Shown piece after piece: positions 7,837-13,989 of a stretch of DNA of 15,026 nucleotides. The notes beneath the pieces were generated by a model, which ran no database searches, was not told where the DNA came from, and was given only the letters and a program-made list of their open reading frames with translations. Source of the DNA: Thiomonas sp. GTDB lineage: Bacteria; Pseudomonadota; Gammaproteobacteria; Burkholderiales; Burkholderiaceae_C. The translations under genes and the position numbers were made by a program. Position 1 is the first letter of the stretch. Each line of letters starts with the position of its first letter. The DNA lies in assembly GCA_028706735.1 (NCBI GenBank), contig JAQTVS010000029.1:1-15026 (forward strand), written 5' to 3'.

Positions 7837-8252
7837 AAACCGACGCACCCGACACGCTGCGCCCCACAGTGGAAGCCCGCCTTTCGCAGCAGCTTGCCTC
7901 CCGCCTGCATCTGGCGGAGCAGCAAATCACACCCGAGCAATCCGAACGGCTCAAAGCCCTGCGGCTGATGGCCGTCGCCCAGGCACGCGCCGCCGTGGCG
8001 CAGACGGCGGTGCAGCAGGGCGGCGCCTTGACGCTCACAGGACCGTTCCAGTGGAAATCCTGGCTGTTCCGAACCAGCGCCGTGTTGCCTTTGCTCATTC
8101 TGGTTGCAGGCCTGATGGTTCTGCAGGATTATCAGCAAGAAAAATTCATCCGCGTCACGGCAGATATCGACACCGCCATGCTGCTGGGAGAACTGCCGCC
8201 AGCGGCCTACGCCGACCCCGGATTTGCACGCTTCCTCAAACTGGAACGCTGA
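7833..8252 (+). CDS. DUF3619 single-pass membrane protein, candidate anti-sigma factor
   Basis: A 139-residue protein starting at the ATG that overlaps the sigma factor stop by four bases. Residues 1-78 are Gln/Ala/Arg-rich, mostly helical and without a signal peptide, so likely cytoplasmic. A single membrane helix follows at about 79-97 (LFRTSAVLPLLILVAGLMVL), then a short tail of about 42 residues, DYQQEKFIRVTADIDTAMLL and on to LPPAAYADPGFARFLKLE. The LPxxAYxDxGFxxFL end is the recognisable family signature. No zinc-binding HxxxCxxC motif is present. Translational coupling to an ECF-like sigma factor and this topology are what an anti-sigma factor would show, but I know of no experimental proof for the family. 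The start within an upstream open frame at 7779 is rejected because it overlaps the sigma gene too far. Confidence 0.85.
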   Translation: MKTDAPDTLRPTVEARLSQQLASRLHLAEQQITPEQSERLKALRLMAVAQARAAVAQTAVQQGGALTLTGPFQWKSWLFRTSAVLPLLILVAGLMVLQDYQQEKFIRVTADIDTAMLLGELPPAAYADPGFARFLKLER

Positions 8253-8932
8253 TGACGTTCCGACCCGGTTTTCCACAAGCCGCGCGCTGGCGCCTGTTGT
8301 TTGTGCAGCGGCTGGTTCTGTTTGGCCTCTTTGCGCTGCTGGCTTGCAGCAGCGCAGCAAGCGCCGCCGAGGCCGCGCCAAGCTGGAAGCAACTCAGCCC
8401 GGCGCAGCAGCACATCCTGTTGCCCCTGCAAGCCGACTGGCACGAGTTCGACCATGACCGCAAGAAAAAGTGGCTGGACATCGCCGCGCGCTATCCCGCG
8501 ATGAGCCCGGAGCAGCAACAGACCCTGCAAAAGCGCATGAATGAATGGGCGCACCTCAGCCCGGAAAAACGGCGTCTGGCGCGGGAAACCTTTTTGTCCA
8601 CCGGCAAAGCGCCATTGCAGAGCCGGCGCGAGGCGTGGGAGGCTTACAAAAAACTGCCGGAGTCCGAACGCGAAAAGCTCAAGGAAGAGGCGCGTCACCC
8701 CAAGCCCCACCCGGGCCAGGTTGGCAAGTATCTACAGGAAAAACTAAAGCGCGACAACAACCTGCCGCCCGCTCCGGTCAAGGCGCTCGCGCCCGGGCCC
8801 ACGCATGCGCCCGTCGCAGCGGCTGTGCCGCACCCCGCGCCGACACCTCCCGTCAAGACGGCCTCCGTGCCCTTGCAGGCAGCCTCCCGCGCCGTGCCCT
8901 GCGCCGATGTGCTGCGCTGCCCGGCGCGCTGA
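8252..8932 (+). CDS. Exported DUF3106 protein
   Basis: A 226-residue protein whose ATG shares one base with the DUF3619 stop (TGATG). Residues 1-39 form an export signal: a basic start, a hydrophobic core LVLFGLFALLAC and SSAASAAEAAP. C32 in LLAC could be a lipoprotein attachment site, though Leu at the -2 position is unusual; cleavage after ASA is the alternative. The DUF3106 domain (about 44-130) is helical and rich in Trp, Gln, Glu and Arg: WKQLSPAQQHILLPLQADWH, LSPEKRRLARETF, and related repeats. It resembles in style the periplasmic LTxxQ/CpxP-type helical proteins, but homology is not shown. The tail (about 165-226) is Pro/Ala-rich and probably disordered. The frame upstream to 8051 is not used. 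Function unknown; a periplasmic partner of the neighbouring membrane proteins is plausible. Confidence 0.85.
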   Translation: MTFRPGFPQAARWRLLFVQRLVLFGLFALLACSSAASAAEAAPSWKQLSPAQQHILLPLQADWHEFDHDRKKKWLDIAARYPAMSPEQQQTLQKRMNEWAHLSPEKRRLARETFLSTGKAPLQSRREAWEAYKKLPESEREKLKEEARHPKPHPGQVGKYLQEKLKRDNNLPPAPVKALAPGPTHAPVAAAVPHPAPTPPVKTASVPLQAASRAVPCADVLRCPAR

Positions 8933-8953
8933 ATTGCCTCTGCACTCTGTCGC

Positions 8954-9481
8954 ATGGATTCTGCTGTCGCCACGGCAACGCGCCGTCCCAAGCTGAGCGC
9001 CCCACCGCTGCGGCGGCGTCTGGCCTGCCTGATCTACGATGGGCTGATTCTGCTTGGTGTTGCGCTGTTTACCGCAGCTCTGGTCGTTTTTGTGCTGCAT
9101 GCATTCGGCGTCGAACACAATCCCCGCCTGCTCCGCCCCGTCATGCAGTGGGCTGAGTTCGGCGTGCTCACTGCGTATGGCACCTGGTTCTGGAGCGCCA
9201 ACCGCCAAACTCTTCCCATGAAAACCTGGCGCATCCGAGTCGTCACCACCGCGGGCGGCCCTCTCAGCCCGGGACGGGCGCTTTGGCGCGCATTGCTGTC
9301 CTGGCTGTGGATATTGCCCGCCCTGGCGCTTTCCGCCGCGCTGCAATTCAGCCCACGGAACACGGGCCTGCTGCTTTGCGTCGGCCTGCTGCTCTGGGCC
9401 GCCTCCAGCCTGTTGCGCAAGGATCGCCAGTTCCTGCACGACACCTTGGCGGGCACCCGCCTGATTTCTACCGAAAGCTGA
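8954..9481 (+). CDS. RDD family membrane protein
   Basis: A 175-residue integral membrane protein. The family hallmark residues are visible: RRRLACLIYDGLIL (20-33, Arg and first Asp), a membrane helix to about residue 50, QTLPMKTWRIRVVTTAGGPL (around 85-104), GRALWRALLS, two more helices, and RKDRQFLHDTLAGTRLI at the end with the last Asp. RDD proteins are small membrane proteins, some reported as ion or small-molecule transporters, but most are uncharacterised. The gene follows DUF3106 by 21 bp, so it is in the same transcription unit. No clear Shine-Dalgarno sequence is seen. The substrate cannot be inferred. Confidence 0.9.
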   Translation: MDSAVATATRRPKLSAPPLRRRLACLIYDGLILLGVALFTAALVVFVLHAFGVEHNPRLLRPVMQWAEFGVLTAYGTWFWSANRQTLPMKTWRIRVVTTAGGPLSPGRALWRALLSWLWILPALALSAALQFSPRNTGLLLCVGLLLWAASSLLRKDRQFLHDTLAGTRLISTES

Positions 9482-9517
9482 GAAGGACAGGGGCCATCAC
9501 CTCCCCTCCAACACACC

Positions 9518-10093
9518 ATGAGCGAAGCCGGGCTGCACGTCCACCCTCCCCACGAAGAGCAAGTTGAAGAGACCGCGCACCACGAGGGCCACGGCCTGAG
9601 TCAGTGGGTCGCCATTTTCACCGCCCTGCTGGCAGCACTGGGCGCGATCGTCAGCTATCAGGGCAGTCACTTGATGAATGAAGTCGTGCTCTACAAAAAC
9701 GAGGCGGTGCTGAAAAAGGCGCAGGCGACCGATCAGTGGAATTACTACCAGGCCGCCAGCACCAAGCAGCACCTGATGGAACTTGCCATCCAGCTCACCC
9801 CGGCGGACAAGCACGCTGAATTTGAAAAGTCCATCGCAAAGTACAAAGAGCAGAAACAGTCCATTCGCATCCTGGCCGAATCTCTTGAAACCGAGTCAAA
9901 AAAAGCCGATGCCGAATCCGCCCGCATGAACCGGCCGCATACCGACATGGCCCGCGCCCTGATCTTTTTGCAGATTGCCATCTCGCTGGCATCGATCACC
10001 GCACTCACCCGCCGCAAATGGCTGTTTGGTCTGGCGGGGATCAGCGCAGCCGTCGGTGTAGGCCTATGGCTGTTTGCGATTGGCCTGGCATGA
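9518..10093 (+). CDS. DUF4337 membrane protein
   Basis: A 191-residue protein. The His/Glu-rich N-terminus (about 1-26: HVHPPHEEQVEETAHHEGHG) could bind metal. One membrane helix lies at about 28-46 (QWVAIFTALLAALGAIVSY). A helical, charged middle section follows (about 50-145; KNEAVLKKAQATDQWNYYQA and an ESLETESKKADAESARM coiled-coil-like stretch). Two closing membrane helices (about 147-161 and 167-189) are split by RRKW. The pattern WxYYQAxSxKxxxxE is typical of DUF4337. It lies 36 bp after the RDD gene, and its stop overlaps the next gene by four bases. The function of the family is unknown. Confidence 0.85.
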   Translation: MSEAGLHVHPPHEEQVEETAHHEGHGLSQWVAIFTALLAALGAIVSYQGSHLMNEVVLYKNEAVLKKAQATDQWNYYQAASTKQHLMELAIQLTPADKHAEFEKSIAKYKEQKQSIRILAESLETESKKADAESARMNRPHTDMARALIFLQIAISLASITALTRRKWLFGLAGISAAVGVGLWLFAIGLA

Positions 10094-10680
10094 TGCTCAG
10101 CCCGCAATCGCCCTGGTATGCCTGGGACGGCTGGAACGCCCGGCTGTTTCTCGCCATCAACCACGCCGGCGACAACGCTGTATGGAACAACGCCGCACGG
10201 CTGGGCACGGCGCTGGGCGATCATCACCTCCTGCCGGTCTATCTGGGTCTGGCGCTGACCATTGCCATGCGCTGGCCGCGCGTGCTGCCGGTGCGCAGTG
10301 TGCTGGTTTATGCCTGGGCCAATCTGCTGTTGTTTCTCTCCATTTACGGCGTGCTCAAACCCTGGGCAAACTTTCCACGCCCGCTCTCCGTCTTCGGGCC
10401 GCAGGCTGTCCACGTGTTGGGAGAACCCAAATTCGTGCATAGTTTTCCGTCTGGACACGCGGCATTCGCCACGGTTCTTGCGGCGAGTTTCGCCTTTTCG
10501 CTGCCGCGTCCCTGGGGCTATCTGCTGGGGATTTTCGCGTTGTGGGTCTGGTGGTCGCGCATCGCGGTGGGGGCGCATTTCCCGGCTGACGTGGTCGGCG
10601 GCGCCGCGGTCGGCCTGATATGCGCGCTTGCCGCACAGGGACTGGCGAGGCTCTGGGTGCGGGTCGGCAAGTCCGCGTAG
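10090..10680 (+). CDS. PAP2 superfamily phosphatase (membrane)
   Basis: A 196-residue membrane protein with all three PAP2 phosphatase motifs: K90...R97-P98 in KPWANFPRP, P120-S121-G122-H123, and S156-R157...H163...D167 in SRIAVGAHFPAD. H123 and H163 are the expected catalytic histidines. Five or six hydrophobic helices surround them, with the motifs facing the periplasm in family models. Likely substrates are lipid phosphates such as phosphatidic acid, phosphatidylglycerol phosphate or undecaprenyl pyrophosphate; the sequence does not decide. Translation is coupled to DUF4337 by an ATGA overlap; ATG at 10093 is the alternative start. The stop lies only 5 bp from the stop of the convergent permease gene. 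Confidence 0.93.
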   Translation: MMLSPQSPWYAWDGWNARLFLAINHAGDNAVWNNAARLGTALGDHHLLPVYLGLALTIAMRWPRVLPVRSVLVYAWANLLLFLSIYGVLKPWANFPRPLSVFGPQAVHVLGEPKFVHSFPSGHAAFATVLAASFAFSLPRPWGYLLGIFALWVWWSRIAVGAHFPADVVGGAAVGLICALAAQGLARLWVRVGKSA

Positions 10681-10685
10681 CCACG

Positions 10686-11636
10686 TTACGCCGGGGACAC
10701 GGCGGGTGCGCGGGCGGCGTACCACGCGGCCAGCACCATCAAGACGCCGCCCAGACAGCCCAGCGGCGTCAACCGCTCGCCAAGCCAGACCACCGCAAAC
10801 AAGACGCCGAACGCTGGCTCACTGCCCATCAACAACGACACTCGGCTGGGGCTGGTGCGCGACGCTGCGAAGTTCTGCGCGAAAAAGGCAAACACGGTGC
10901 AAAGCAACACCAAAAACGCCATGCCGCCCCAGAAACTCGCCTGCTGAGGAAGCGCCACCGGCCAGTGCGGCCCGCGCATAGCCAGAGCAAGCGCCACCAG
11001 CCCGAGCGTCACCACTGCGGTTTGCAACGCCGTCAACGTCAACGCAGGCAGCTTGTGGCGCGTGGCAAGCCTGCGGGTTTGCGTCACCATGATGGCCCGC
11101 AGCAAGGCGGCCAGCAGGATGAGGGCGTCTCCCAGCCCCGGCCGTCCAAAGCCTGAGCTTGCCGACGACAGGCCCGCCCCGATGACCGACAGCGCCACCG
11201 CCTGCCAGACCCGTGCAGTGGGTGCGCGCCCCAGCAGCCACCACTCGGCGAGTGGCGTCAGAGCGACGCACAGACTGATGAGCAAGGCGGCATTCGCCGC
11301 GCTTGTGCGGGTGACGCCGTAGGTTTCGCAGAGGAAGATGCCCAGCAGATTGACGCCGAGGATTGCTCCCACCGCCAGCCCGCCACGCCATTGCGCGGTG
11401 AACAGGGGACGCAGGGCTGGCAGCAGAACAAGAAAGGTCAGGCCGAACCGCAGGATGAGAAAGTCCAGCACGGGCCACTGCAGCGTCACCTGTTTGGTCA
11501 CGGCATAGCTGCCGCCCCAGACCGCAGCCACCAAAAGGAGCAGGACTTCCGGCACGCCGATGTTGCTGCCATGCAAGAGGGCGCGGCCACGTTGTGCGGT
11601 GGTGGGGATGGAGAGGTCGTCAAGGGGGTGTGTCAT
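10686..11636 (-). CDS. DMT-superfamily (EamA) permease
   Basis: A 316-residue inner-membrane protein with ten hydrophobic segments in two EamA repeats (about residues 25-145 and 155-290). Typical stretches are LLLLVAAVWGGSYAVTKQVT, FLILRFGLTFLVLLPAL, FLCETYGVTRTSAANAALL, and in the second repeat SLLMGSEPAFGVLFAVVWLGE followed by LTPLGCLGGVLMVLAAW. The family exports or imports amino acids, metabolites or nucleotide sugars; the substrate is not evident. I chose the ATG at 11636 (MTHPLDDLS); the frame is open to an ATG at 11684, which would overlap the upstream part of the LysR frame. It diverges from a LysR gene, which probably regulates it. No terminator separates it from the convergent PAP2 gene. 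Confidence 0.9.
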   Translation of the reverse strand: MTHPLDDLSIPTTAQRGRALLHGSNIGVPEVLLLLVAAVWGGSYAVTKQVTLQWPVLDFLILRFGLTFLVLLPALRPLFTAQWRGGLAVGAILGVNLLGIFLCETYGVTRTSAANAALLISLCVALTPLAEWWLLGRAPTARVWQAVALSVIGAGLSSASSGFGRPGLGDALILLAALLRAIMVTQTRRLATRHKLPALTLTALQTAVVTLGLVALALAMRGPHWPVALPQQASFWGGMAFLVLLCTVFAFFAQNFAASRTSPSRVSLLMGSEPAFGVLFAVVWLGERLTPLGCLGGVLMVLAAWYAARAPAVSPA

Positions 11637-11763
11637 GGAATTCTCTGCGTAAGATGAGGCCGTACCTGATTGTTGGGCGGGCATGGCGGACGGACTAGGG
11701 CCTCAGCCGGAACAGGATTTTTGCGTCGTGGGAACAAATGGATTTTTGACCGTCTTGCCAGAA

Positions 11764-12663
11764 ATGGTGGCGTTTATGCGCGTCGCTGAGCTGGGGAGTT
11801 TTTCTGCAGCGGCACGGCATCTCGGCACGACGCCCTCAGCCGTGAGCCGCCAGGTTGCGCGGCTGGAGCAGGAACTGGGCGTCCTGCTGATTCAGCGCAC
11901 GACAAGACAGCTGCGGCTGACGGATGCAGGACAGGCCGCCTTCGCCCGCAGCCGCGAACTGGTTGCCGCTGCGCAAGACCTCATGCAAGTGGCGCAGCAC
12001 CAGTCCATCACGCCACGAGGCCGGATGTGCCTCAGCGCGCCCAAGGCGTTTGCCCGCCATGTGCTGCATCCCCCGCTCTTGCGTTTTCTGGCTGAATTCC
12101 CGGAGGTGAACCTGCACCTGATCGCGACCGACCTCGATGTCGACCCGGTCCGCGAAGGCGTTGATCTGATGATTCGTGTCACACGCCACCCGCCCGAAGG
12201 GTTTGCCGCCCGCAAGCTCATGTCGGTGCAGCAAGTTCTGTGCGCCACGCCTGGTTATCTGGCGATCAGCCCGGCCCTTCATCTTCCAGCAGATCTTGCG
12301 GCGCACAGTTGCCTGACGCTGGGGGAAGACACGCAGGACAGGCGCTGGCGCTTCCGTCAGGGCGACACCTTGGCCGAGATCGAGGTGAAAGGGCGCTATG
12401 CGGTGAACCACAGCGCCCTGCGTCTGGACGCGATGCTGGCGGGCCTGGGAGTCTGCCCTTTGCCCGACTATGTGGCGCGCCCCGCACTCCAAAGCGGAGC
12501 CGCCGTTCAGGTGTTGCCTGAATGGATCTTCCAGGGCGATTACGGCGGCGATGCGTATGCCCTTTATCCACCGAGCCGCTTGGTGTCGCCGACGCTTCGC
12601 GCGCTGATCGATCATCTCGCGGCGTCACTCGGCACGCGGCCCGCGACCACGCCTCCAGATTGA
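11764..12663 (+). CDS. LysR-type transcriptional regulator
   Basis: A 299-residue regulator. The N-terminal winged helix-turn-helix (about 1-60) is clear: MVAFMRVAELGSFSAAARHL, GTTPSAVSRQVARLEQELGV, LLIQRTTRQLRLTDAG. The co-inducer domain follows, with SAPKAFARHVLHPPLLRFLAEFPEVNL and the typical NHSALRLDAMLAGLGVCPLPDY near the end. I start it at the ATG at 11764, giving standard length. The frame is open to an ATG at 11683, and in-frame GTG and TTG codons lie between. LysR proteins often control a divergent neighbour, here the EamA permease, with 127 bp between the chosen starts. I could not pick out a convincing T-N11-A operator, but GGATTTTTG occurs twice (11715-11723 and 11740-11748). Confidence 0.93.
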   Translation: MVAFMRVAELGSFSAAARHLGTTPSAVSRQVARLEQELGVLLIQRTTRQLRLTDAGQAAFARSRELVAAAQDLMQVAQHQSITPRGRMCLSAPKAFARHVLHPPLLRFLAEFPEVNLHLIATDLDVDPVREGVDLMIRVTRHPPEGFAARKLMSVQQVLCATPGYLAISPALHLPADLAAHSCLTLGEDTQDRRWRFRQGDTLAEIEVKGRYAVNHSALRLDAMLAGLGVCPLPDYVARPALQSGAAVQVLPEWIFQGDYGGDAYALYPPSRLVSPTLRALIDHLAASLGTRPATTPPD

Positions 12664-12713
12664 TCCGCATCAACGCGTTGCGCAGGGCAAGCGCTTCAGC
12701 ATGATGGGACTGC

Positions 12714-12750
12714 CATGCAAAACGCCCCGGCTGGCGGGGCGTTTTGCATG
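12714..12750. terminator. Bidirectional terminator between LysR and the TRAP binding protein gene
   Basis: A perfect 16-bp inverted repeat (CATGCAAAACGCCCCG at 12714-12729 and its complement at 12735-12750) encloses a 5-base loop. The GC-rich core is flanked by AAAA and TTTT on both strands, the usual form of a two-way intrinsic terminator. It lies 50 bp after the LysR stop and 18 bp after the stop of the convergent gene. Confidence 0.85.
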
Positions 12751-12768
12751 CGCGGAACACTGCGCCGA

Positions 12769-13854
12769 TCAGGTGAATTTGCGCGTAGCCATGAAGCGGT
12801 CGAACTCGTTGTCCGCGAAGCGGAACCAGAGGACGTCGTCGTTGCGGAATTTGTACCAGTCGGTATAAACCTTCTTCCAGCGGGGATTGCTCGCTGAAAG
12901 CTCGTTATAGATGTCGTTGGACGCCTTGAACGCTGCTTCCATCACGTCCTTGGGAAAGCCTTGCAGCTTGGCGCCCTTGCCCACCAGTTCCTTGAGCGCG
13001 GGCGGGTTCTTGGCGTCATACATGGCCTGCATATTGATGTGCGCATGCGAGGCCGCCAGTTCCACCATAGCTTTGTATTCCGTCGACAAGGCGTTGTAGG
13101 CCTTCTGGTTCACATACAGGTCGAGTTGCGGGCCACCTTCCCACCAGCCGGGATAGAGGTAGTAAGGAGCCACGCGATAAAAGCCTAGCTTCAGATCGTC
13201 ATACGGACCGACCCACTCTGCCGCGTCGATGGTGCCCTTTTCCAGCGAGGGATAAATGTCGCCGCCCGGAATATTCTGCGGCACCACGCCGATGCGCTCC
13301 ATCACCTTGCCGGCAAAGCCGGCGATGCGCATCTTCAGGCCCTTCATGTCGGCCAGGCTCTTGATCGGCTTGCGGAACCAGCCACCCATCTGTGCCCCGG
13401 TGTTGCCCATGGGGAAGTTGAGGAAGTTGTACTGGCTGTAGAACTCCCGCATGAGCTTAAGGCCATTGCCCTGATACATCCAAGCGCTCACCTGGCGGGA
13501 GTTCATACCGAAGGGCACGGCACAGCCCAGGGCGAAGGTCGGGTCCTTGCCGAAGAAGTAGTACGGCGCGGTATGCGCGCACTCCACCGTGCCTTGTTGC
13601 ACAGCGTCAACCACGCCGAACGGTGGAACCAGTTCACCGGCGGCATGGACGCTGATTTCGAACTTGCCTCCAGAGGCCTCCTTGACCTTCTGCGCGAAAA
13701 TGTTGGCCGCACCGAAAATGGTGTCGAGCGAATTGGGAAAACTTGACGCCAAGCGCCAGCGCACGGATTGCTGGGCCATGACAACAGCGGGTGCGCTACC
13801 CGCCGCGAGAATACCGGCCAGGCCGGCGTGTTTGACAAATGAACGGCGTTCCAT
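12769..13854 (-). CDS. TRAP transporter substrate-binding protein, TakP-like (copy 1)
   Basis: A 361-residue periplasmic binding protein of the DctP/TakP family that captures a carboxylate for a TRAP transporter. The N-terminus MERRSFVKHAGLAGILAAGS carries a twin-arginine motif, so it is probably exported folded by Tat, with cleavage before or near MAQQ. Residues matching those recalled for the 2-oxoacid and cation site of Rhodobacter TakP are present: Q155 and R161 in GAQMGGWFRKP, E213-W214 in DAAEWVGPYDD, and E239 in GWWEGG. A 2-oxo acid such as pyruvate is therefore a sensible ligand guess. The ATG at 13854 has GGAG in front; an upstream ATG at 13878 is rejected. No DctQ/DctM membrane subunits lie next to it in the window. 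It is about 86% identical to copy 2, without gaps, by hand alignment. Confidence 0.94.
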   Translation of the reverse strand: MERRSFVKHAGLAGILAAGSAPAVVMAQQSVRWRLASSFPNSLDTIFGAANIFAQKVKEASGGKFEISVHAAGELVPPFGVVDAVQQGTVECAHTAPYYFFGKDPTFALGCAVPFGMNSRQVSAWMYQGNGLKLMREFYSQYNFLNFPMGNTGAQMGGWFRKPIKSLADMKGLKMRIAGFAGKVMERIGVVPQNIPGGDIYPSLEKGTIDAAEWVGPYDDLKLGFYRVAPYYLYPGWWEGGPQLDLYVNQKAYNALSTEYKAMVELAASHAHINMQAMYDAKNPPALKELVGKGAKLQGFPKDVMEAAFKASNDIYNELSASNPRWKKVYTDWYKFRNDDVLWFRFADNEFDRFMATRKFT

Positions 13855-13880
13855 AGGGTCTCCAAGTAAATAAATCACTC

Positions 13881-13917
13881 TTGATACAGATGATTCATTT
13901 CATATCAAAATGATTCA
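13881..13917 (-). promoter_or_regulatory. Promoter of TRAP copy 1 with spaced direct repeats
   Basis: On the minus strand TTGATA (13903-13908) and TATCAA (13881-13886) are 16 bp apart, giving 5 of 6 and 4 of 6 consensus matches and a transcript start about 20 nt before the ATG. ATGATTCA occurs at 13890-13897 and 13910-13917, exactly 20 bp or two helical turns apart. One copy is inside the promoter spacer and one is just upstream of the -35 box. The surrounding ~65 bp is strikingly AT-rich for this genome. This is a good candidate operator for a repressor. Confidence 0.5.
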
Positions 13918-13946
13918 AATTGTATTGACCCGTCCCAAGCGCCCTG

Positions 13947-13972
13947 AAAAAAACCCGCCGAAGCGGGCTTTT
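13947..13972 (-). terminator. Intrinsic terminator of TRAP copy 2
   Basis: On the minus strand, CCCGC, a TTCG tetraloop, GCGGG and seven T residues (13947-13953) follow 18 bp after the stop codon. A stable UUCG loop with a T-run is a textbook terminator. It separates the two copies into different transcription units. Confidence 0.9.
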
Positions 13973-13989
13973 GGGCAGGCGCAGCGTGC

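Noticed and set aside
9745-10725. 326-codon minus-strand frame antisense to DUF4337 and PAP2
   Set aside because: It is Arg/Pro/Gln-rich without recognisable features, and the plus-strand genes carry clear family motifs.
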